Source of the DNA: SUG1106 sp964651095
Lineage (GTDB): Bacteria; Bacillota; Clostridia; Peptostreptococcales; Anaerovoracaceae
Length of the DNA: 25,452 bases
Direction: 5' to 3'
Assembly: GCA_964651095.1 (NCBI GenBank)
Contig: CAZYWO010000021.1
Location: 1 to 25,452, forward strand
Shown here: in pieces, positions 7,846 through 14,548 of the stretch
Position numbering within the stretch: position 1 is the stretch's first letter
Layout: the number at the start of each line of letters is the position of its first letter
Made by a program: the position numbers and the translations under genes
The notes under the pieces: generated by a model
Database searches by the model: none
What the model saw: the letters and a program-made list of their open reading frames with translations, nothing else
Told to the model about the DNA's origin: nothing

Positions 7846-9255
7846 ATGAATTGTAATGTGGTAATTGTAGGCGCAGGACCTGCCGGAATTTTCACAGCTC
7901 TTGAAATGCTCAGACAGGGGAGCAGGGAAAAAATCATAATTATAGAAAAAGGTCATTCAATAGAAAACAGAAAATGTCCAAAGGATAAGACTAAAAAATG
8001 TGTAAACTGTAACCCATGCAATATCACTACAGGATTTTCGGGCGCAGGGGCATTTTCAGATGGCAAGCTTTCTCTCAGTTACGAAGTTGGCGGGGATCTT
8101 CCTAATCTTATAGGAACTGATTACGCTCAGGAGATAATCGATTATACTGATAAGATTTACCTTGAATTCGGTGCAGATACCAAGGTTGAAGGTCTTGGAC
8201 AAACGGAAAAAGTAAAAGACATTCGCAAAAGAGCAATTCAAGCAGGGCTTAAATTGGTTGATTGCCCTATACGCCATCTGGGAACGGAGAAAGCACAGGA
8301 AATTTATCTGGCAATCGAAAAACACTTACAGGAAAAGGGCGTGGAAATACTCTTTGGATACGACTGTAGTGACGTGATTCTAAAAGATGGAGTATGCAAA
8401 GGCGTTATAATAAATAAAGCAAACGAACCGGAAAGCCGTCAGGAGATTTTTGCAGAACATACGGTGATTGCAACAGGCAGACGCGGAGCAGAATGGCTTG
8501 AAAAAATTTGCGCTAAGTATGATATATCCCACGCGCCGGGAACTGTCGATATAGGAGTCAGAGTTGAGGTACGAAACGAAATCATGGAAGATGTTAACAA
8601 TGTTCTCTATGAATCTAAACTTATCGGCTATCCTCAGCCTTTTAAGAACAAGGTTAGAACATTCTGCCAGAACCCGGGAGGTTTCGTAAGTCAGGAAAAC
8701 TATGACGACGATTTGGCAGTGGTAAACGGTCATTCATATAAAGAATTAAAGTCAAATAATACAAATTTAGCAATTCTCTGTTCGCACGACTTTACAGAAC
8801 CTTTCAATCAACCAATTGAATACGCTAAAAAAGTGGGTGAACTGACTAACATGTTGGGTGCAGGTCACATTATCGTTCAGCGTTACGGGGACATTCTGGA
8901 TGGAAAGAGAACATGGGAAAAAGAACTTTCTCGTTCAAACGTGAAACCTACATTGCCGGATGCGGTGGCAGGAGATATAACTTCGGCGATGCCTTATCGT
9001 GCCATGCTTAACATAATCAACTTTATTCAGGCGGTAGATCATGTGGTGCCGGGATTTGCAGCAGCAGAGACTTTGCTTTACTCGCCGGAGCTGAAATTTT
9101 ACAGCAATAAGGTAAAGATGGACAAAAAGTTTAACACCAATGTTAAAGGACTTTACTGTCTGGGAGATTCCAGCGGCTGGACAAGAGGACTGATGATGGC
9201 GTCTGCAATGGGCGTAATCATGGCAAGAAATCTTACCCTTAAAGTAGAAAAATAA
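7846..9255 (+). CDS. NAD(P)/FAD-dependent dehydrogenase, COG2509-like
   Basis: The 469-residue protein opens with a Rossmann dinucleotide-binding motif (VVIVGAGPAGIFTALEML) followed by an acidic strand end (IIIIEKG). A cysteine-rich stretch (CPKDKTKKCVNCNPC, about residues 40-54) leads into GFSGAGAFSDGKLSLS, a block characteristic of the uncharacterised FAD-dependent dehydrogenases of COG2509. The C-terminal GLYCLGDSSGWTRGLMMASAMG segment is the usual second FAD-contact region. The four closely spaced cysteines could bind a metal or Fe-S centre, which is inference. The start at ATG 7846 is set by GGAGG (7834-7838). It is a single-gene unit behind a purine riboswitch, so its activity may be tied to purine levels. 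Substrate unknown. Confidence 0.85.
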   Translation: MNCNVVIVGAGPAGIFTALEMLRQGSREKIIIIEKGHSIENRKCPKDKTKKCVNCNPCNITTGFSGAGAFSDGKLSLSYEVGGDLPNLIGTDYAQEIIDYTDKIYLEFGADTKVEGLGQTEKVKDIRKRAIQAGLKLVDCPIRHLGTEKAQEIYLAIEKHLQEKGVEILFGYDCSDVILKDGVCKGVIINKANEPESRQEIFAEHTVIATGRRGAEWLEKICAKYDISHAPGTVDIGVRVEVRNEIMEDVNNVLYESKLIGYPQPFKNKVRTFCQNPGGFVSQENYDDDLAVVNGHSYKELKSNNTNLAILCSHDFTEPFNQPIEYAKKVGELTNMLGAGHIIVQRYGDILDGKRTWEKELSRSNVKPTLPDAVAGDITSAMPYRAMLNIINFIQAVDHVVPGFAAAETLLYSPELKFYSNKVKMDKKFNTNVKGLYCLGDSSGWTRGLMMASAMGVIMARNLTLKVEK

Positions 9256-9310
9256 AAGCTAAAAAGTAAAACTATTAAAATAAAAAAGCAAATAACAGTT
9301 TTCCTTTCAT

Positions 9311-9369
9311 AAGCCCTTTGAAGATACATTTGATTGGCAGAAGTCATGCAGATTATCTTCAAAGGGCTT
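9311..9369 (+). terminator. Long perfect stem-loop after the dehydrogenase gene, probable terminator
   Basis: AAGCCCTTTGAAGATA (9311-9326) is perfectly complementary to TATCTTCAAAGGGCTT (9354-9369): 16 bp with a 27-base loop. The downstream tract TTTGATATTATTT is only moderately T-rich. The remaining gap to bcp holds a promoter and AT-rich sequence; no small gene is seen. Confidence 0.6.
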
Positions 9370-9384
9370 TGATATTATTTGAGA

Positions 9385-9413
9385 TTGCCCTCAAAAGACT
9401 TTTGAAGTATAAT
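9385..9413 (+). promoter_or_regulatory. Sigma-A promoter for bcp and the downstream cluster
   Basis: TTGCCC (9385-9390), a 17-bp spacer and a perfect TATAAT (9408-9413), about 110 bp before the bcp start. The leader between them is AT-rich without a clear structure. Confidence 0.65.
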
Positions 9414-9521
9414 ACTAACATATGATGAGCAAATATAAGGTGAGCAAACATTAATTGAAGGATTTTAATTAAAAAAATATTAATTAAAAAATATAGAAAA
9501 CGATACAAGGAGGTTACATTT

Positions 9522-9974
9522 ATGTTGGAAATAGGAACTAAAGCCCCTGACTTTAATCTGCCTGATCAGAACGGAACAAGACATACCCTTGAGGAGTTTA
9601 AAGGGAAAAAAGTTGTGCTATACTTTTATCCTAAAGACAATACGCCGGGCTGCACCAAACAGGCATGCGGTTTTGGGGAACTTTATCCGCATTTTTTAGA
9701 AAAAGATGCTGTTGTAATTGGCATCAGCAAGGACAGCGTATCCTCTCACAAAAATTTTGAGGAAAAGTATCAGCTTCCTTTCCTGCTTTTATCAGACACG
9801 GAACGTGAAGCAATTGAGGCTTACGATGTTTGGAAAGAAAAGAATATGTACGGCAAAAAATCAATGGGAATTGTACGCACCACATATTTAATCAACGAAG
9901 AAGGAATAATAGAGAAGGCTTTCGGTCGGGTAAAAGCTGCTGAAAATCCGGCAAAAATGCTGGAATTGCTTTAA
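9522..9974 (+). CDS. bcp: Thioredoxin-dependent thiol peroxidase (BCP/PrxQ-type peroxiredoxin)
   Basis: The 150-residue protein matches the peroxiredoxin fold throughout. APDFNLPDQNG at the start and YPKDNTPGCTKQAC place the peroxidatic cysteine at C44 and the probable resolving cysteine at C49, five residues on, as in the atypical 2-Cys BCP/PrxQ group. The R in GIVRTTYLI is the conserved active-site arginine region. It reduces hydroperoxides in the cytoplasm at the expense of thioredoxin, which fits an oxygen-sensitive anaerobe. AAGGAGG (9507-9513) with an 8-base spacer fixes the start. It is the first gene after its own promoter, and the nicotinamidase-like gene follows after 32 bp, so co-transcription is likely. 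Confidence 0.95.
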   Translation: MLEIGTKAPDFNLPDQNGTRHTLEEFKGKKVVLYFYPKDNTPGCTKQACGFGELYPHFLEKDAVVIGISKDSVSSHKNFEEKYQLPFLLLSDTEREAIEAYDVWKEKNMYGKKSMGIVRTTYLINEEGIIEKAFGRVKAAENPAKMLELL

Positions 9975-10006
9975 TAAAATGATTCAAAAAGAGAAATAAG
10001 GAAAAT

Positions 10007-10546
10007 ATGAAAAAGAAACTTTTAATTGTAGTAGACTATCAAAACGATTTTGTTACAGGCTCCCTTGGTTTTGAAGGAGCCGTAACGATTGAAGAAAATA
10101 TTGCAAACAAAATCAAGCAGTATCGCGGATACGGTGAAAATGGTCAGATTATTTTCACGATGGACACCCACGGAAAGAATTATATGGAAACTCAGGAGGG
10201 GCGCAATTTGCCCGTAGCCCACTGCATTAAAGGAGAAGACGGATGGCAGCTTTACGGCAAAATAGCGGGTTTGAAGTCTGAAGAAGACTTTGTTTTCTCA
10301 AAATGCACTTTCGGTTCTATTGAGCTGGCAGATTTTCTCAGAGATAAAGAGGACCAATATGAAAGCGTTGAACTGGTAGGAGTTGTAACCAATATATGTG
10401 TAATTTCCAATATGGTGCTTGTTAAGGCAGCAATGCCGGAAGTGCCTATCATAGTTGATTCAGCATGTGTGGCTTCAAACGATGAAACTTTGGGGACTAA
10501 AGCTTTAGACGTAATGGAAAACCTCCATGTAAAGGTTTTAAGATAA
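10007..10546 (+). CDS. Isochorismatase-family cysteine hydrolase, nicotinamidase-like
   Basis: The 179-residue protein has the cysteine hydrolase triad in family positions: D10 in VVDYQNDF, K99 in FSKCTFGS and the nucleophile C131 in GVVTNICVISN. Putative metal ligands D53 and H55 (TMDTHG) and H72 (AHCIKG) match the nicotinamidase subgroup, which hydrolyses nicotinamide to nicotinate and ammonia in NAD+ salvage. Other family members cleave isochorismate or ureido compounds, so the substrate is not certain. The ribosome binding site (AAGGA, 9998-10002) is moderate. The gene sits between bcp and a desulfurase-like gene with short gaps, suggesting one transcript. Confidence 0.85.
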   Translation: MKKKLLIVVDYQNDFVTGSLGFEGAVTIEENIANKIKQYRGYGENGQIIFTMDTHGKNYMETQEGRNLPVAHCIKGEDGWQLYGKIAGLKSEEDFVFSKCTFGSIELADFLRDKEDQYESVELVGVVTNICVISNMVLVKAAMPEVPIIVDSACVASNDETLGTKALDVMENLHVKVLR

Positions 10547-10591
10547 GATACCAACCGAGGACAGAACTTTAAGCAGTGAAGGGACATAGAA

Positions 10592-11626
10592 ATGATATAT
10601 CTGAATAACGCACATACAACCGTAGACAAGCCGGACGGGGTCAAGCAGGCTCCTCCTAAGACAGCAGAAGAAGCCAAGAAAAAGCTGGCGCACCTTTTTG
10701 CTGTTAAAAATCCGGATAATATTATATTTACAAAAGATGAAATTCAGGCAATGAATATAGCGATACGAAGTCTGATTAAGCCGGGTGATCATGTGATAAC
10801 AACGGTTTGTGAACAGGAGGCAGTCATTCGCATCTTGGAAGATATGAAAGAAGAAGGCGTAGAGATTACCTATATAGGCGTTAATCCCTATGGCGAGTTA
10901 AAATATGAGGACATTGAAGGAGCCGTCAAAGAAAATACCAAGGCGATGGTTATTTGCCACGGCTCTCACATTACTGGAAATGTTACCGATATGGAGAGGG
11001 TTACATCTATTGGGCGCAGGCATAAACTGCTTGTAATTTCAGACGGATCTCAGGCAGCCGGAGCAGTAGAAGTGAATCTGGAAAGTTTAGGTGTGGATGC
11101 CTACTGCTTTGCAGGTCATAGAAAGCTAATGGGACCTTATGGAATCGGCGGAATCTGTATTAAAGAGGGAACTGCGCTTGATGAAAAGTTCATTGAAGAA
11201 ATAGGTGAAATAGACACAGCTCTTTATGGCGGGCTTTGTGTGGCGCTTGATTTTATAAGGGACAAAGGCATTTACGGAATAAGTATATTTCCCCACAGAC
11301 TGGCGAAACGTTTTTTCGAGTCGGTACAGTCCATGGATAAAGTTACAGTTTACGGCGATTTTGGCACCGGAGTAAGAATTCCTACTGTTGCTATTAAGGT
11401 CGAAGGATTTACACCGGAGCAGATAAAAGCTCATATGAGAAAAAATGGGATTACTGTGGAAGCAGGTATTATGGAAGCGCCGAAGCTTCATGAAGCTCTG
11501 GGAACTCAGGAGGAAGGCTTAAGCAGATTCAGTTTTGGATATTTCAATACCAGAAGAGACGTTAACGATACCATCTTTAGTCTGATGGAACTGTTGGGAC
11601 TGGATGATCTTTATCTGTTGGCTTAA
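10592..11626 (+). CDS. Class V aminotransferase/cysteine-desulfurase-like protein with a degenerate active site
   Basis: The 344-residue protein follows the cysteine-desulfurase-like (class V aminotransferase, NifS/YurW-type) layout: MIYLNNAHTT at the start, SDGSQAAG (D151 and Q154, the usual PLP N1 and O3 contacts), AGHRKLMGPYGIGG, and RFSFGYFNT near the end. Key positions differ. The Schiff-base lysine that normally follows the His (GHK) is R177, with K178 one residue later. The PLP-stacking His of the EH pair is Q75. The catalytic Cys of the RAGxHCAP block is E295, and its Arg is E290. The region around the glycine-rich GTGS loop appears deleted, so the protein is shorter than the usual ~380. 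The frame is intact. It may have a changed activity or a binding role. The HAD gene follows after 14 bp. Confidence 0.8.
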   Translation: MIYLNNAHTTVDKPDGVKQAPPKTAEEAKKKLAHLFAVKNPDNIIFTKDEIQAMNIAIRSLIKPGDHVITTVCEQEAVIRILEDMKEEGVEITYIGVNPYGELKYEDIEGAVKENTKAMVICHGSHITGNVTDMERVTSIGRRHKLLVISDGSQAAGAVEVNLESLGVDAYCFAGHRKLMGPYGIGGICIKEGTALDEKFIEEIGEIDTALYGGLCVALDFIRDKGIYGISIFPHRLAKRFFESVQSMDKVTVYGDFGTGVRIPTVAIKVEGFTPEQIKAHMRKNGITVEAGIMEAPKLHEALGTQEEGLSRFSFGYFNTRRDVNDTIFSLMELLGLDDLYLLA

Positions 11627-11640
11627 AAGAGGGGAATTTT

Positions 11641-12108
11641 ATGAAAATCGAAATACCTCAATACAGGACTTTGGAACTTAAATACCTTTTAATTGATTTT
11701 AATGGAACCATAGCTGCCGACGGAACTGTCTCCGAGAATATAAAGAAAAAGCTGGAACAGATTTCTGCCCAGCTTGATATTTACGTTTTAACAGCAGATA
11801 CCCATGGTACTGCAAAGAAAATGTGCGAAGATATGCCGGTAACCGTTTATACCTTCCCGAACTGCGGTGCAGCGGAAGAAAAGCAGAAGCTGGTGAATTC
11901 TCTTGGCAGAGAATTTTGTGCGGCAATAGGGAACGGTCGCAACGATATCGCCATGTGTCAGGACTCATGCCTTTCGATTGCAGTAATAGGCAAAGAAGGT
12001 GCGTGCAGCAAACTTATCGGACATACAGATGTGTGCGTTACATCGATTGAGGATGGGCTTGACCTGCTTATTTTGCCTAAGAGGCTTATAGCAACGCTTC
12101 GCGGCTGA
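11641..12108 (+). CDS. Small HAD-family phosphatase, soluble P-type-ATPase-like (COG4087-like)
   Basis: The 155-residue protein contains the HAD motifs without a large cap: motif I LIDFNGT (nucleophile D19, with N21 where DxD enzymes have the second Asp), motif II around T51 (VLTADT), a lysine pair K81/K83 for motif III, and motif IV GNGRND (D102). The DFNGT form resembles the stand-alone soluble relatives of the P-type ATPase phosphorylation domain. It is predicted to hydrolyse a phosphate monoester in the cytoplasm; the substrate is unknown. AGGGG precedes the ATG. It lies 14 bp after the desulfurase-like gene, and its stop is only four bases from the stop of the convergent aldo/keto reductase gene, leaving no room for a terminator between them. 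Confidence 0.82.
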   Translation: MKIEIPQYRTLELKYLLIDFNGTIAADGTVSENIKKKLEQISAQLDIYVLTADTHGTAKKMCEDMPVTVYTFPNCGAAEEKQKLVNSLGREFCAAIGNGRNDIAMCQDSCLSIAVIGKEGACSKLIGHTDVCVTSIEDGLDLLILPKRLIATLRG

Positions 12109-12112
12109 CAAA

Positions 12113-13093
12113 CTAATACATAATAACTGCCCTGACAGGACAGGCGTAAGCGCAATATCCGCAGGTAATACATTTGGACTGGTTAATTTGAGCCAGTCCG
12201 TTTTTATTGTAAAAAACCGCGTTGGAAGCGCAGGCTTTTAGGCAGCTTCCGCAGCCTTCGCAGTCCTCCTGATTGATACGTACCTTTTTATGAGAAAAAT
12301 CCGGATTATAGTTTAAAGGCATAGTTCCATGCATATAGTTTGTAATATCGTCTATTTCCGATGTATGGCCGAATCCTATCATCACGGACTGGATTTCTTT
12401 CTTAGAAAATACGTAATCCAATGCTTCCTGATAATGAGAAGTAAGATTTCCGCCTCCAAAAACTTTCATGGTGAAAACGCCTTTTCCCGCTCTTTCACAT
12501 AGCCTGATAGCCTCAAGCATGTCCTCTTTGGTGCCGGACTCACTGCCAAGACGGATTCCCATGCCGGTATAATTTATTAGGGAAAAAACTACATCACATT
12601 CCGGTATTCCGGCAGCCATTCGCGTTACATCTACATGATGGGTTGATAAACCTATAGCGCGTACCAATCCACGGGAACGCGCATCTATAAGAGCTTGCCA
12701 TGCGCCGCTTCGCTGGTTAAATTGACCGGTACGAACTTCATGCAGCAGAAAAATATCTAAAACGTCGCGATTTAATTCTGCAAGACATTCATTAATTGCA
12801 TCGGTCATACCATCGTAATCTGCGGCTAAAGACTTAGAGCTGATCACTAAATTTTTTAGAAGACTATCTGAACCTTGTTTGTGAGAAAGCATCTCCATGG
12901 CCCTTCGTATATACGGATAAGTCCTGTAATACTGGGCGGTATCAAAAAAATTTATTCCGTTTTTTATTCCGTAGCAAATAAGACTTGCGCCTTCGTCAAG
13001 AGGAAGGGCAAGCTGTCCCGGACCCAAGGGAAGCACGCCGAATCCTACTCGGCTTACTTGAATTTTTGTATTGCCCAGATTAACTTTCAACAT
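12113..13093 (-). CDS. Aldo/keto reductase with C-terminal 2x[4Fe-4S] ferredoxin domain
   Basis: The 326-residue protein begins like an aldo/keto reductase (GNTKIQVSRVGFG) and has the catalytic set D51 and Y56 (FFDTAQYY), K87 (VISSKS) and H118 (LLHEV) in a TIM barrel. The last ~55 residues carry two CxxCxxCxxxC clusters (CEGCGSCLKAC and CITCGYCAYAC), a bacterial ferredoxin module that would deliver electrons to or from the barrel. Such fusions are common in anaerobes; the substrate is unknown. The start matches the family N-terminus, but the ribosome binding site is weak: AAAGGA lies 13 bases upstream. A good minus-strand promoter overlaps an inverted repeat at 13121-13138. Confidence 0.9.
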   Translation of the reverse strand: MLKVNLGNTKIQVSRVGFGVLPLGPGQLALPLDEGASLICYGIKNGINFFDTAQYYRTYPYIRRAMEMLSHKQGSDSLLKNLVISSKSLAADYDGMTDAINECLAELNRDVLDIFLLHEVRTGQFNQRSGAWQALIDARSRGLVRAIGLSTHHVDVTRMAAGIPECDVVFSLINYTGMGIRLGSESGTKEDMLEAIRLCERAGKGVFTMKVFGGGNLTSHYQEALDYVFSKKEIQSVMIGFGHTSEIDDITNYMHGTMPLNYNPDFSHKKVRINQEDCEGCGSCLKACASNAVFYNKNGLAQINQSKCITCGYCAYACPVRAVIMY

Positions 13094-13109
13094 ATCTACA
13101 CCAAAATCC

Positions 13110-13138
13110 TTTCATTTTCTATTATAATAGGTTATAAT
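13110..13138 (+). promoter_or_regulatory. Putative divergent promoter for the alarmone synthetase
   Basis: TTTCAT (13110-13115), 17 bp, and TATAAT (13133-13138). The -35 is poor. Transcription would begin near 13145, leaving too little leader for an ATG at 13153 but enough for the TTG start at 13180. Confidence 0.45.
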
Positions 13139-13149
13139 ATTAATGTAAA
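13121..13149 (-). promoter_or_regulatory. Sigma-A promoter for the aldo/keto reductase, overlapping an inverted repeat
   Basis: Minus strand TTTACA (13149-13144), a 17-bp spacer and TATAAT (13126-13121). The -10 box lies in the left arm of ATTATAA-TAGG-TTATAAT (13121-13138). Confidence 0.65.
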
Positions 13150-13179
13150 GAAATGAAGATTAATGAGGAGAAAATTAAA

Positions 13180-13815
13180 TTGACTTGGGTTGAAAAACAT
13201 TATGGGCACCTTGAGGATCAGCCAGGATTTGATGAATTAGTTCATGAATATAATGCGGCGATTAAGGAGGTTGATACTAAGCTCGAAATTTTGAGTGAAG
13301 ATTTTGCAGTAAGACATGACTATCACCCTATTCATCATATCGAAAAAAGACTTAAAACTCCTGATGGAATTGAGGAAAAGCTTCGCAGGCTGGAATGTGA
13401 TCTTTCAATTCCGTCTGCAAGAGAAAATATTATGGACATTGCAGGCATCAGAGTTGTATGCAATTTCGTAGAAGATGTTTATGAGGTAGCAAAGATGCTG
13501 TTATCGCAGAATGATATTCGGGTGATAAGCGAAAAGGATTACATAAAAAATCCAAAACCAAACGGCTATAGAAGCCTTCATCTTTTAATTATGATACCGG
13601 TATTTTTGTTAGATGGAAGTGTGGAAATTCCAGTGGAAATCCAGATAAGAACTGTAGCTATGGATTTCTGGGCAAGCTTGGAACACCAGCTTAGATATAA
13701 AAAAGATAAGGATATTTCGACAAAAATCGATATTGAGCTTAAAGCTTGTGCCGAGGTAAGCGCTTCTTTGGACAAGAGAATGCAGAAGATATTTAACGAA
13801 CTAAATAAACTCTGA
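13180..13815 (+). CDS. Small alarmone synthetase, GTP pyrophosphokinase (RelP/RelQ-type)
   Basis: The 211-residue protein is a stand-alone RelA/SpoT synthetase domain without hydrolase, TGS or ACT parts. Visible family blocks are MDIAGIRVVCNF, KDYIKNPKPNGYRSLHL (GTP and ATP binding loop), VEIQIRT and MDFWASLEHQLRYKK, which contains the catalytic E. It transfers pyrophosphate from ATP to GTP or GDP, making (p)ppGpp during stress. The frame opens at ATG 13153, but no ribosome binding site precedes it; TTG 13180 is preferred because GAGGAG (13165-13170) is 9 bases upstream. It is monocistronic or nearly so: the rimP operon has its own promoter after a gap of 190 bp. RelP and RelQ cannot be separated by eye. 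Confidence 0.88.
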   Translation: MTWVEKHYGHLEDQPGFDELVHEYNAAIKEVDTKLEILSEDFAVRHDYHPIHHIEKRLKTPDGIEEKLRRLECDLSIPSARENIMDIAGIRVVCNFVEDVYEVAKMLLSQNDIRVISEKDYIKNPKPNGYRSLHLLIMIPVFLLDGSVEIPVEIQIRTVAMDFWASLEHQLRYKKDKDISTKIDIELKACAEVSASLDKRMQKIFNELNKL

Positions 13816-13892
13816 TGTCAGTTTTACCTGTTTTGGAAATTTAGAATAAAGCGGGGCGCTGATTGGAATATTGATTAATACCATAAAAAACC

Positions 13893-13921
13893 TTGCATTT
13901 ACAGCAGGTTCGTGATATTAT
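13893..13921 (+). promoter_or_regulatory. Sigma-A promoter of the rimP-nusA-infB operon
   Basis: TTGCAT (13893-13898), a 17-bp spacer and TATTAT (13916-13921). It gives a leader of about 75 bases that contains the hairpin at 13950-13976. Confidence 0.6.
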
Positions 13922-13949
13922 GATAAAGGACTTAATAATGTTATTACTT

Positions 13950-13976
13950 AAAGAGTGGGCAAAAGACCCACTCTTT
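13950..13976 (+). promoter_or_regulatory. Leader hairpin upstream of rimP
   Basis: AAAGAGTGGG (13950-13959) pairs perfectly with CCCACTCTTT (13967-13976) over a 7-base loop, between the promoter and the ribosome binding site at 13988-13993. It is followed by CAATATTATA rather than a T-run, so it is a weak terminator at best and may be an attenuation or RNA-stability element. Confidence 0.6.
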
Positions 13977-14004
13977 CAATATTATATGGGGAGAAAATTG
14001 AATA

Positions 14005-14532
14005 ATGGCAAAGAAAAAAATAACTGAAATTATTGAGGAAATCACCGCAGACTTTCTTGCGGAAAACAACCTTGAACTTTATAGCAGCGAATTCGTTAAA
14101 GAGGGAAAGGACTGGTTTCTGAGAGTATATATTGATAAACTTCCTCAGAACGATTGCAGCTCGGGAAATGATCAATTTGATAAGAACCGGCAGCTTCAGG
14201 AAGAACAGTACATTTCAACCGATGACTGTGAAAAAGTCAGCAGATTTTTAAGCGGAGAGTTGGATAGACTGGATCCGATAGAGCAAAACTATTATTTGGA
14301 AGTTTCTTCGCCGGGAATGGATCGCCCTCTGCTGAAAGAAAAAGATTTTATCAGGTTTGCGGGGCATGTAGTTGACATAAGCTTATATAAAGCGGTCGAC
14401 GGCAAAAAAGCATACCAAGGTACATTGGTGGGACTTAAAGAGGGTAATATTGTAATCACTGATGAAAAAGAAAACAGAATTGAATTCCCGATAGAACAAG
14501 TGGCTAAAACCAGACTTGCAGTAATTTTCTAA
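14005..14532 (+). CDS. rimP: Ribosome maturation factor RimP
   Basis: RimP helps assemble the 30S subunit. The 175-residue protein shows the family pattern: an N-terminal alpha/beta domain ending in WFLRVYIDK, the block ISTDDCEKVSRFLSGELD, the strongly conserved YYLEVSSPGMDRPL, and a C-terminal SH3-like domain (GTLVGLKEGNIVI). It is about 20 residues longer than usual because of a hydrophilic insert (about residues 50-70) between the first domain's beta strand and the DDC block. The ATG has GGGGAG 11 bases upstream. It is the first gene of the operon, and its stop overlaps the AAGGAGG of nusA, which suggests translational coupling. Confidence 0.95.
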   Translation: MAKKKITEIIEEITADFLAENNLELYSSEFVKEGKDWFLRVYIDKLPQNDCSSGNDQFDKNRQLQEEQYISTDDCEKVSRFLSGELDRLDPIEQNYYLEVSSPGMDRPLLKEKDFIRFAGHVVDISLYKAVDGKKAYQGTLVGLKEGNIVITDEKENRIEFPIEQVAKTRLAVIF

Positions 14533-14548
14533 GGAGGTAATATAAAAA

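Noticed and set aside
12105..12116. A terminator between the convergent HAD and aldo/keto reductase genes
   Set aside because: The stop codons are four bases apart and no hairpin with a T-run is visible there.
13121..13138. A PerR or Fur box
   Set aside because: The dyad ATTATAA-TAGG-TTATAAT has the wrong half-site orientation and spacing for TTATAAT-N-ATTATAA or a Fur box.
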